Source: CAZSGN01 sp964606415
GTDB lineage: Bacteria; Bacteroidota; Bacteroidia; Bacteroidales; JBBRXJ01
Reading direction: 5' to 3'
Assembly: GCA_964606415.1 (NCBI GenBank)
Contig: CAZSGN010000165.1
Location: 1-6,477, forward strand
DNA length: 6,477 bases
The notes under the pieces were generated by a model. It had not been told where the DNA came from and did no database searches. It was given only the letters and a program-made list of their open reading frames with translations. A program made the position numbers and the translations under genes. Below, piece after piece: positions 1 through 6,381 of this stretch (position 1 is its first letter; every line of letters starts with the position of its first letter).

Positions 1-485
1 AAGCGTAATTTTTGCGCTTTGATGTACCTAAAAGCCATAAGGAGATTGTCCGGGTTAGGGGGTGATCCGATTTCTAATTCCCCTGCTTTGTTTACATATA
101 GCCAGGCCCAACCAGAACCAAATCTACTTATTGCTGCATTGGTGAATTCATTTTTGAAAGATTCAAATGAGTCAAATGCATCATTTATAGCTTTAGCGAT
201 ATCTCCTGAAGGTTCTCCGCCTCCGTTTGGTGACATCATTTGCCAAAACAGGTTATGGTTGTAGTAACCTCCACCATTATTGCGAATACCAACCGGATGT
301 TTCGATACTTCTGCCAAAATATTTTCGATGGACATGTTGTCCAGGGGGGTGTTCGCTATTGCGTTATTGAGCTTTGTTGTGTATGCTCCATGATGCTTGC
401 TGTGGTGTATTTCCATTGTTTGTGCATCAATATAGGGCTCAAGCGCATCGTAGCTGTACGGTAATTCCATTAAATTGAAAGCCAT
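1..485 (-). CDS. Superoxide dismutase (Fe/Mn family), 3'-truncated by the window edge
   Basis: Converts superoxide to oxygen and hydrogen peroxide in the cytoplasm. Translating the minus strand from the ATG at 485-483 gives 161 residues without a stop. The start MAFNLMELPYSYDALEP matches the usual opening of the family, so this ATG is preferred to the internal one at 470-468. Visible landmarks are MEIHHSKHH with the first metal ligand His27, the active-site Tyr35, NHNLFW with the second ligand His77, and GSGWAWL near residues 123-129. The GGG before the second ligand motif resembles manganese-type enzymes, but metal use cannot be settled from this. The family is about 200 residues long, so about 40 are missing, including the DVWEH motif with the last two ligands (Asp, His). 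The last 11 residues (AFRYIKAQKLR) follow the NPDNLLM loop and do not obviously match the family; this may be a variable loop or poor sequence at the contig end. Confidence 0.93.
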   Translation of the reverse strand, partial: MAFNLMELPYSYDALEPYIDAQTMEIHHSKHHGAYTTKLNNAIANTPLDNMSIENILAEVSKHPVGIRNNGGGYYNHNLFWQMMSPNGGGEPSGDIAKAINDAFDSFESFKNEFTNAAISRFGSGWAWLYVNKAGELEIGSPPNPDNLLMAFRYIKAQKLR

Positions 486-516
486 AGTTATCATATTTTA
501 ATTTAACAATACGGTA

Positions 517-524
517 CAAAAATA
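517..524 (-). promoter_or_regulatory. Bacteroidota-type -7 promoter box for the superoxide dismutase gene
   Basis: The minus strand reads TATTTTTG, a full match to TAnnTTTG, the -7 element used by the primary sigma factor of Bacteroidota. Transcription would begin near 510, giving a leader of about 25 bases before the ATG at 485. No clear TTTG -33 box is seen upstream, and the leader has no Shine-Dalgarno sequence, as is common in this phylum. It suggests the dismutase gene has its own promoter rather than relying on read-through from miaB. Confidence 0.5.
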
Positions 525-587
525 CCAAAATTATTTTAATTCCTACTAAAACTGTGCCAATTAATTGGGGTTTCTATAAATGTGGTA

Positions 588-1916
588 TTATTGACTGAGT
601 TTGCCGATTAAAGTGGCAGAGGTAGCTTTCTCGATAAAGACCTTTACATAATCTCCTTTTTGATATGGTCCTTTTGGAAAAACAACAACCTTATTATGCG
701 TGGTCCTTCCGGCAAATTCATTTGCCGATTTTTTGGAGTCGCCTTCTATCAGCACTTCATAGGTTTTTCCTATATCATCTTGGTTGTTTGTTGCCGAGCG
801 TTTATTCTGAAGTTGGATAATTTCCTGTAATCTTTGTTTTTTGACTTCTTCGGGAACATCATCCTTGAAATGCTCGGCGGCATAAGTCCCGGGACGTTCT
901 GAGTATTTGAACATGTAAGCAGTGTCGTATCCAACTGATTTCATTAAATCCAGTGTTTCCTGATGATCTTGTTCAGTTTCTCCACAAAAACCGGTTATTA
1001 TATCGGTAGTAATTCCACACCCGGGAATGTTTTTTCTGATCATGTTGATCCTGTTTAGGTACCATTCACGATCATATTTGCGGTTCATTTTCTTTAAAAT
1101 ACGACTGCTCCCGGATTGTACAGGAAGATGAATGCTTTTGCAGATGTTAGGGTGATCGGCAATAGCCTGGATTAATTTATCTGATATATCTTTAGGATGT
1201 GAGGTGGCAAAACGTATTCTTAGCGCCGGATCAACTTCTGCAACCAACTTGATAAGGTCTGGGAATTCAATGCTTTCACTGGTTGTTTTCCACTGATAAC
1301 TATTGACATTTTGTCCCAGGAGGGTTATTTCGCGCACTCCTTTTTTGAATATATCCTGGATTTCTTTAATGATGGTCTTAGGGTCGCGACTTCTTTCCCG
1401 GCCTCTTGTGTATGGAACGACACAGTATGAACAATAGTTGTTGCATCCGCGCATGATGGAAACAAATGCTGTTATGCCTTCCGGATTGGTCCGGACAGGC
1501 TCCAGTTCGGCATAGGTCTCTTCTTTGGATAATTCGGTGTTGATGGCAGACTTGCCTTCTGATGCTTCACTAAGTAGCCGTGGTAGTTCCCGGTATGCAT
1601 CAGGGCCAGCGATCAGCGATACTCCTTTTTTAAATAATTCACCTTTTATACGTTCGGCCATGCACCCGATTATGCCAATAACAAGATCCGGATTCTTTTG
1701 TTTGAGCGCATTGAAAAAATCAATGCGCCCGTGAATGCGTTGTTCAGCATTGTCTCTTATCGCACATGTGTTGATCAGCACGGCATCTGCTTCTTCAGGG
1801 CTTGCAGTTTGTTGATATTGCTGTTGTTGCAATATGCCTGCGACAACTTCACTGTCACTGACATTCATCTGGCAACCGTAAGTTTCTATATATATTTTCG
1901 GATTGAGAATGGTCAT
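588..1916 (-). CDS. miaB: tRNA-2-methylthio-N6-dimethylallyladenosine synthase MiaB
   Basis: A radical-SAM methylthiotransferase that adds a methylthio group to C2 of N6-isopentenyladenosine at position 37 of tRNAs reading codons that begin with U; MiaA supplies the substrate and is not in this window. The 442 residues have the full family architecture. The N-terminal UPF0004 domain carries the three auxiliary-cluster cysteines Cys15 (YGCQMN), Cys51 (INTCAIR) and Cys85 (IGCMAER). The radical-SAM core has the CxxxCxxC triad Cys158, Cys162, Cys165 in MRGCNNYCSYCVVPYTRGRE, followed by LLGQNVNSY (199-207) and LPVQSGS (264-270). A TRAM RNA-binding domain occupies about 380-442. The family's related enzymes RimO and MtaB are less likely because the CVVPYTRGRERS segment and LGQNVNSY are MiaB-like. 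The ATG at 1916-1914 puts the first conserved strand IYIETYGCQMN at the expected distance. The gene lies upstream of the dismutase gene on the same strand, 102 bases apart. Confidence 0.97.
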   Translation of the reverse strand: MTILNPKIYIETYGCQMNVSDSEVVAGILQQQQYQQTASPEEADAVLINTCAIRDNAEQRIHGRIDFFNALKQKNPDLVIGIIGCMAERIKGELFKKGVSLIAGPDAYRELPRLLSEASEGKSAINTELSKEETYAELEPVRTNPEGITAFVSIMRGCNNYCSYCVVPYTRGRERSRDPKTIIKEIQDIFKKGVREITLLGQNVNSYQWKTTSESIEFPDLIKLVAEVDPALRIRFATSHPKDISDKLIQAIADHPNICKSIHLPVQSGSSRILKKMNRKYDREWYLNRINMIRKNIPGCGITTDIITGFCGETEQDHQETLDLMKSVGYDTAYMFKYSERPGTYAAEHFKDDVPEEVKKQRLQEIIQLQNKRSATNNQDDIGKTYEVLIEGDSKKSANEFAGRTTHNKVVVFPKGPYQKGDYVKVFIEKATSATLIGKLSQ

Positions 1917-1962
1917 GTTTTGTTTTTTAAAAAAGATTATCTTTGTCCCGCTTTTCAGTCAT

Positions 1963-1970
1963 CAAAATTA
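1963..1970 (-). promoter_or_regulatory. Candidate -7 promoter box for miaB
   Basis: The minus strand reads TAATTTTG, a match to TAnnTTTG, about 47 bases before the miaB ATG. The predicted start near 1956 gives a leader of about 40 bases. No TTTG -33 element is evident, and such an 8-mer with four specified T/G positions is not rare in AT-rich DNA, so confidence is moderate. Confidence 0.38.
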
Positions 1971-1979
1971 ACAAGAAAT

Positions 1980-1987
1980 TATATTTG
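1980..1987 (+). promoter_or_regulatory. Candidate -7 promoter box for yebC
   Basis: The plus strand reads TATATTTG, a full match to TAnnTTTG. It sits 9 bases from the opposing miaB box and points away from it. Its leader to the yebC ATG at 2122 would be about 130 bases, which is long, so a second promoter closer to the gene is possible. No -33 TTTG at the right spacing is seen. Confidence 0.33.
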
Positions 1988-2121
1988 GTGTAGAGAAGTA
2001 TTAAATTTCCACCTTTTTATTTTGTCATTTTATCAGAATTATCGAGGACAATAGGGTTTCGTCTGAAAAAAAAATGATGATTTATTAAGAATAGTGATTA
2101 ATAATTGAAAAAAGATGATTT

Positions 2122-2871
2122 ATGTCTGGACACAGTAAATGGTCAACAATTAAGAGAAAGAAAGGAGCGTTGGATGCCAAACGTTCAAAAATGTTTGCCA
2201 GGGTATCAAAAGAAATTCAGATTGCCATTAAAGAAGGAGGGAGTAATGATCCTGAGATGAATCCCCGGCTTAGGATGGCTGTTGCTAATGCCAAAGGGGT
2301 GAATATGCCTAAAGATAATATCGAACGGTTGTTAAAAAAAGGGGATAAGGATTCGACTAGTTATGAGGAGGTTACTTTTGAAGGTTACTTGCCAAATGGT
2401 GTTGCTGTTTTTGTGGAATGCCTTACGGACAATAATAATCGAACGGTCTCAGATGTGAGATCGGTTTTTAATAAACGTGGTGGGAATCTTGGCACGAATG
2501 GGTCACTGAGTTTTCTTTTTGAGCGAAAGGGCGTGTTTATGGTACCTAAAAAGGATATTAACGCTGAAGATTTTCAATTGGAGATTATTGATGCCGGATT
2601 GGAAGATATTGAAGAGGAAAATGATTATTTTATATTGACAACTTCCCTGGAAGATTTTGGGAACATGCAGAAAAAACTTGAAGAATTAAAGGTAGAGGTT
2701 GAGAATGCTGAATTAAAAAGAATTCCTAATGATTATGCTCAATTATCTGTTGAGGATGGATTGAAAATTCTCAAAATCATTGATGATTTTGAAGATCTTG
2801 ATGATGTCCAGAATGTTTATCATAATTTGGATGTAACTGATGAGATGATGGCCAAAATGGACGAAGAGTAA
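2122..2871 (+). CDS. yebC: YebC/TACO1/PmpR family protein
   Basis: A cytoplasmic protein of the conserved YebC family. Members were first described as DNA-binding regulators (PmpR), while the mitochondrial relative TACO1 and more recent bacterial work point to a role on the ribosome, easing stalling at proline-rich stretches; the sequence alone does not choose between these roles. The 249 residues match the usual length. Signatures seen are MSGHSKWSTIKRKKGALDAKR at the start (MSGHSKW is near-invariant), the N-terminal helical domain to about residue 75 with NMPKDNIERLLKKG (61-74), FEGYLPNGVAVFVE (86-99), and SDVRSVFNKRGGNLGTNGS (110-128). Residue 90 is Leu where a Gly is common (EGYGP), a small oddity. 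The start codon is fixed by MSGHSKW. No strong Shine-Dalgarno is present upstream (AAAAAAGATGATTT). The gene faces the small lipoprotein gene across a shared terminator and stands alone in its transcription unit. Confidence 0.96.
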   Translation: MSGHSKWSTIKRKKGALDAKRSKMFARVSKEIQIAIKEGGSNDPEMNPRLRMAVANAKGVNMPKDNIERLLKKGDKDSTSYEEVTFEGYLPNGVAVFVECLTDNNNRTVSDVRSVFNKRGGNLGTNGSLSFLFERKGVFMVPKKDINAEDFQLEIIDAGLEDIEEENDYFILTTSLEDFGNMQKKLEELKVEVENAELKRIPNDYAQLSVEDGLKILKIIDDFEDLDDVQNVYHNLDVTDEMMAKMDEE

Positions 2872-2885
2872 GAATAATTAATAAT

Positions 2886-2941
2886 AAACTAAAAACAAAA
2901 AAAGCTATTTAATAAAAATAGCTTTTTTTTGTTTTTAGTTT
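2886..2941. terminator. Bidirectional intrinsic terminator between yebC and the small lipoprotein gene
   Basis: A long inverted repeat with arms 2886-2910 and 2916-2941 around a 5-base loop (AATAA). The arms pair over 25 positions with a single extra T in the right arm (8 T's against 7 A's). The core is GCTATTT/AAATAGC, flanked by A-runs on the left and T-runs on the right, so a U-tract follows the core stem on either strand. It lies 14 bases after the yebC stop and 12 bases beyond the stop of the convergent gene, the expected place for a shared terminator. Confidence 0.9.
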
Positions 2942-2953
2942 GTTTTAACAATG

Positions 2954-3178
2954 CTAGTCACGAGATTCATCTTTTTTTGAATCATCATCAGCTTTTTTCT
3001 CTTTTTCTTCTTTAAGAGAAGCTGTGTCTGCAGCTGTTGCTTCTTCCTGAGCTTCTTCTACTGCTTTTTCTGCAGCATCTGCTGCTTCTTGAACTTTTTC
3101 ATTGGTGCCGTCTCCACAACTTGTGAAGATAAAACCAGCAAATGCAATTGCAACGAGGAACAAATTGATCTTTTTCAT
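2954..3178 (-). CDS. Small Ala/Glu/Lys-rich lipoprotein, function unknown
   Basis: A 74-residue protein I do not recognise by family. It begins MKKINLFLVAIAFAGFIFTSC: a lysine pair, a hydrophobic stretch (5-18), and a lipobox-like FTSC with the lipidated cysteine at residue 21. After SCGDG the mature part (about 54 residues) is almost only Ala, Glu, Lys, Asp, Gln, Ser and Thr, for example VQEAADAAEKAVEEAQEEAT, and should form a long charged alpha helix. The last 20 residues are mixed Lys/Asp/Glu (KADDDSKKDESRD). It would be exported by Sec, lipidated, and anchored in the inner or outer membrane; GDG after the cysteine does not clearly match the acidic surface-export signal of Bacteroidota. 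The ATG at 3178-3176 is the only start giving a signal peptide. It has its own TAnnTTTG box upstream and a terminator downstream, so it is monocistronic, which supports it being a real gene. Confidence 0.8.
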   Translation of the reverse strand: MKKINLFLVAIAFAGFIFTSCGDGTNEKVQEAADAAEKAVEEAQEEATAADTASLKEEKEKKADDDSKKDESRD

Positions 3179-3222
3179 GTTGTTTGTTTTTATTGATTCT
3201 TAGAATTCTATGTGTATGTTAA

Positions 3223-3230
3223 CAAAAGTA
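3223..3230 (-). promoter_or_regulatory. Candidate -7 promoter box for the small lipoprotein gene
   Basis: The minus strand reads TACTTTTG, a full match to TAnnTTTG, 45 bases before the ATG at 3178. The predicted transcript start near 3216 gives a leader of about 38 bases that is A-rich and has no Shine-Dalgarno sequence. A -33 TTTG is not evident. Confidence 0.45.
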
Positions 3231-3443
3231 AAAAAATATCTTATCTAAAAAAAATATATATGTTTTTTTTTAAATAATGAATGCTTTTAATAGTAAGAGT
3301 TTCTTTTCTGATTTCTTCTCTTTCTTTTACAAAAACTATACCATCAGAAGATTATTCCTGATTTTTCTTGTATTTTCAATTATTGATAAGGATTTTTACC
3401 AAACTTTTATATTTTTACAAATCAAATTTTAATCTTGTTTTTC

Positions 3444-5857
3444 ATGTTGAAGAATTATTTTATTTATGCTTTAGGCATTTTTCTTTTTGCCGGATGTGGA
3501 AATATTGAGCAATCGAAAGAAAGAAAATTTGTTAAATTGTCTGGTGATTGGCAGTATACAGAAGATCAGATAAGGGATATTCAAAATATCGACGATTCTG
3601 TTGAATGGGATGTGGTATCTGTGCCTCATACATGGAATCGTTTTGATGCGGTTGATCCTGCACCTGGTTATAGGAGAGATACCAGTTGGTATAAAAAAAC
3701 AATCCGGGTTTCAGATCTTGATGGCCGCTTTTTTATTTATTTCGAAGGGAGTAATATTACAACAAGCCTTTTTGTTAATCAACAGTTTGTTGATACCCAT
3801 ATTGGCGGGTATGTCGGTTTTGAAATGGATATCACTGATTATTTAAAAAAAGGGGAAAATGAGTTAATGGTGCAGGTTGATAATTCTTATGACCCGAGTA
3901 TTGTTCCTTCGCAGAAATCTGATTTTTTTATATATGGTGGAATTATCCGGGATGTCTGGTTGAAACAGTTGCCTGAAATACACATTGCTGATATACAGGT
4001 GTCAACACCAGATGTTCATCATGATAGTGCTACTACTCTTTGCAATGTTAAAGTGGATGGGCTTAGTGAGGATGCAAAGGATTTAAAAGTCAGGGTTCAG
4101 CTACGTTTTGAGGGCAAAGAGGTGGATTCGCGTGAAAAAATGATTAATGCCAACAAAGCGCTTTCTTTAGAAATGCCTGTTCTTAAGCATCCTGAATTAT
4201 GGTCTCCTGATCATCCAAATCTATATAGCGCTCGTGTGACTATTTTAAATAAGGAGGATGTTGTTGTGGATCAGGAAGAGGTTAATTATGGCTACAGGTG
4301 GTATCATTTTGATGAGCATGGTGCTTTTTATTTAAATGGCGAACGTTTTTTGCTGCGGGGTACGCATCGGCATGAAGAACATGCTGGTTATGGCGGGGCT
4401 TTGCCGGATTCAATTCATTGGAAAGACATGGAATTAATTAAGGAGATGGGGGGTAATTTTGTTCGTTTGGGACACTATCCCCAGGATCCGGAAGTTTATA
4501 AAGCTTGTGATGAGCTTGGGTTAATTGTATGGGATGAATTGCCCTGGTGCCGTGGTGGAATGGGGGGTGAAAAATGGAAGAATATTACTGAGCAGTTACT
4601 GGTTGAGATGATTGTTCAGAATTATAATCACCCAAGTATCTTTTTTTGGTCACTGGGTAATGAGGTTGGATGGGATCCGGATTTTGAAAGGGGTGGAAAT
4701 AAGGATTCGATTAATAAATTCCTGACCCATTTGCATGATTTGACTCATCAAATGGATCCTTATCGTATGACAGCTATCAGGAAATATTATGAGGGAGCGC
4801 ATATTGTTGATGTTTTTTCTCCTTCGATTTGGTCTGGTTGGTATGCCGGTGTTTATAAAAATTATAAGGATGCTCTTGAAGATGCCAGAAATGNNNNNNN
4901 NNNTATCCTCGTTTATTACATATGGAGTATGGTGGATCGAGTCATGTCGGGCGGCACGAAGAGAATCCAATTACGGGAGAGGGTGTCCTGCCGGGTGATG
5001 CGTGGTCTGAGTCCGAGAATCAGACCACGGTTAGAAGTATCTCTTCTGAAGGGAACTGGAGCGAGAATTATATTGTTGATTTGTTTGACTGGCATTTGCA
5101 TGTAACAGAAAGGCTTGACTGGTTTCCGGGTAATGCCCAATGGGCATTGAAGGATTTTGCTACTCCGCTGAGGCCGGAAAATCCTATCCCTTATATGAAT
5201 CAAAAAGGATTGACAGATCGCGCAGGTAAGCCTAAAGATGCTTTTTATGTGTTTAAAAGTTATTGGAGTGATGATCCTTTTGTCTATATCGAATCGCATT
5301 CCTGGAATAAAAGATATGGAAAAAAGAATGAGTTAAAAGAGGTTTGTGTATATAGTAATTGTGATTCGGTTGAACTGTTGCTTAATGGAAAGTCGCAGGG
5401 AATGAGAATACGGGATTTAGATAAGTTCCCTGCACAAGGACTGCAGTGGCATATTCCTTTTCTGGAAGGTGAAAATGTGATGAAAGCAAAAGGTTATGTG
5501 GATGGACAGGCTACTGAGGTAGATCAAATGAGTATGAAGTATTACACAAATAAGCCTAAAACGCCTTGGTATATGGATATCAATGTGGATAGTATCTCCG
5601 AAAATAAATTGTTGATTTCCGTTCAGGCTTATGATTATGATAGTGTTCCTTGCCTGGATGCTAGTAAGGAGGTTTATTTCTCTAAATTAAGTGGCCGTGG
5701 ACAGTTAATTGTTGACTATGGAACGCCCCATAACAGCCAAATTATTGAGATGGCTGATGGATATGCTGCGATAGAATTTAAACCTGTGCCGGGAGAAAAG
5801 GCTGTTATTGGTGTTTTTGTTGATGGAACAAAAGGAAATTATGTGACCATTGAATAA
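3444..5857 (+). CDS. Lipoprotein glycoside hydrolase family 2 enzyme, interrupted by a 10-N assembly gap
   Basis: A retaining exo-glycosidase of family GH2 (the family of beta-galactosidases, beta-glucuronidases and beta-mannosidases); the substrate cannot be read from the sequence. The ATG at 3444 is preferred to a TTG at 3435 because it gives MLKNYFIYALGIFLFAGC, a lipoprotein signal with Cys18. Residues about 30-180 form the jelly-roll sugar-binding domain (GDWQYTE, PHTWN, GGYVGFEMDITDYL, YGGIIRDVWL), 181-285 the Ig-like sandwich, and from 290 the TIM barrel (RGTHRHEEHAGYG, VRLGHYPQDPEVYKACDELG, WDELPW). The acid/base is Glu407 in SLGNEVGWD (codon 4662-4664). The likely nucleophile is the Glu of HMEYGGSSHVGRH (codon 4925-4927), beyond the N's. 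C-terminal DUF4982-like (about 5291-5536) and GH2 C5-like (about 5564-5854) domains follow. Upstream of the N's the frame is that of 3444; downstream it is that of 4904. The true gap must be 2 modulo 3 bases long, so the frame break is most likely a placeholder effect, not a mutation. The expected length is about 800 residues. Confidence 0.93.
4894..4903. other. Assembly gap (10 N's) inside the GH2 gene
   Basis: Ten consecutive N's, a round number typical of a scaffolding placeholder. Coding sequence runs up to DALEDARN on the left and resumes as YPRLLHMEYGG on the right in a different frame. In GH2 enzymes of this type the two segments lie close together, so only a few residues may be absent. 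Confidence 0.95.
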
Positions 5858-5913
5858 ATTTATCTGGGATGTTGAATCTTGCATTAAAACAATAAGAAAT
5901 TAATAAAATAGAA

Positions 5914-5980
5914 CGCAGATAACGCGGATGTAACAGATTTACGCGGATCAGTGAAATTTGTTGCATCTGTGTATTTGTTG
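5914..5980. repeat. Intergenic hairpin repeat of ACGCGGAT-like words
   Basis: Arms 5922-5940 and 5954-5972 pair over 19 positions: 15 Watson-Crick and 4 G-T (G-U in RNA), with no true mismatch. Outside them, 5914-5920 pairs with 5973-5980 with one bulged base on each side. The tip is c5942-g5953, g5943/t5952, c5944-g5951 closing a GGATCA loop. The left arm is itself made of 9-10-base words (ACGCAGATA, ACGCGGATG, TAACAGATT, TACGCGGATC). Such ACGCAGAT/ACGCGGAT intergenic repeats resemble ones I recall from Bacteroidota genomes, but I cannot check that here. It lies 56 bases after the GH2 stop and has no U-tract, so it is not a classical terminator. Confidence 0.75.
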
Positions 5981-6036
5981 CCCACCTCGGTGAACCCTTA
6001 GCCTATAAATTTACTTTTAATTTAATTACATCCTTT

Positions 6037-6063
6037 GGTTCTACTGCGAATTTAGTGGAAATA
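6037..6063 (+). repeat. Left terminal inverted repeat of the MITE-like element
   Basis: Begins GGTTCTACTG. Compared with the complement of 6180-6206, the first 10 bases are identical, the next 3 differ, and 11 of the following 14 match. Confidence 0.8.
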
Positions 6064-6179
6064 CTTTTCATAATTAGAATACAGGAGTCAGAATACAGAA
6101 TAAAGGAAAGAAGGTAGTTCTATGCTTTTACATTGTTAAAAACGCTACATTTTAGCTTCTGACTTCTGTATCCTTTCAT

Positions 6180-6206
6180 TATACCCACGAAATATACAGT
6201 AGAACC
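6180..6206 (-). repeat. Right terminal inverted repeat of the MITE-like element
   Basis: Ends CAGTAGAACC directly before the second copy of CATCCTTT. It is the partner of 6037-6063, with 21 of 27 positions complementary. Confidence 0.8.
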
Positions 6207-6214
6207 CATCCTTT

Positions 6215-6381
6215 TATCGTAATTCAATTTTGAATTTTTATAAAGACACCTTAGTAAGGGTTTCCAAAATTCACTTGCCACACGCTAAAATCGCTCTGAA
6301 ATTAATAGTGATTTTTGATCAGAATTCAAACCTTCAGTAGCACAAAATTTAAAAAATAATCTTCCCCGCTCCCTTTTGCCC
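6215..6381. other. Intergenic DNA without a recognisable gene
   Basis: AT-rich sequence between the MITE-like element and the heptamer array. No ORF with family features is seen on either strand. The only structure is a weak 9-bp stem (6287-6295 with 6307-6315, including one G-T pair) and the short palindrome around AATTCAATTTTGAATT (6221-6236). I assign no function. Confidence 0.6.

Larger units (their letters stand above)
6029..6214. mobile_element. MITE-like element, 170 bp, with 8-bp target duplications
   Basis: The element spans 6037-6206 and is flanked exactly by the direct repeat CATCCTTT at 6029-6036 and 6207-6214. Its ends are inverted: GGTTCTACTG at 6037-6046 and CAGTAGAACC at 6197-6206 are perfect complements, and the similarity extends to 27 bp (6037-6063 against 6180-6206, 21 of 27 matching). 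A second, inner inverted pair lies at 6076-6093 and 6157-6174 (16 of 18 matching). There is no transposase and no open reading frame of note, so it must have been moved by an enzyme encoded elsewhere. Ends beginning GG with an 8-bp duplication are compatible with ISL3-type or IS256-type insertion sequences, but the family assignment is only a guess. Confidence 0.8.

Noticed and set aside
19..464. Two short plus-strand open frames (19-264 and 240-464)
   Set aside because: They lie antisense to the well-matched superoxide dismutase gene and show no family features.
545..560. TGGCAC on the minus strand upstream of the dismutase gene, like a sigma-54 -24 box
   Set aside because: The matching -12 TTGC at the right spacing is absent (TAGT instead), and a TAnnTTTG box lies downstream.
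1525..2054. Plus-strand open frames at 1525-1734 and 1698-2054
   Set aside because: They are antisense shadows of miaB; the second runs into the divergent promoter region and has no recognisable motif.
3343..3362. Possible terminator hairpin (ATCAGAA with TTCCTGAT followed by TTTTC)
   Set aside because: The stem is short and bulged, AT-rich, and no plus-strand gene lies upstream for it to terminate.
3435..3443. TTG start codon for the GH2 gene, nine bases upstream of the ATG
   Set aside because: The ATG at 3444 already gives a complete lipoprotein signal; the TTG only adds three residues before the first lysine.
4789..5105. Open frames running through the N's, including the extension of the GH2 N-terminal frame to 5105
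   Set aside because: After the N's this frame gives no GH2 motif, while the frame of 4904 continues directly with HMEYGGSSHVGRH. The extension is an artefact of the gap length.
6287..6315. Stem AAAATCGCT with AGTGATTTT as a terminator or small RNA
   Set aside because: Nine pairs including one G-T with an 11-base loop is weak, and no gene or promoter is associated with it.
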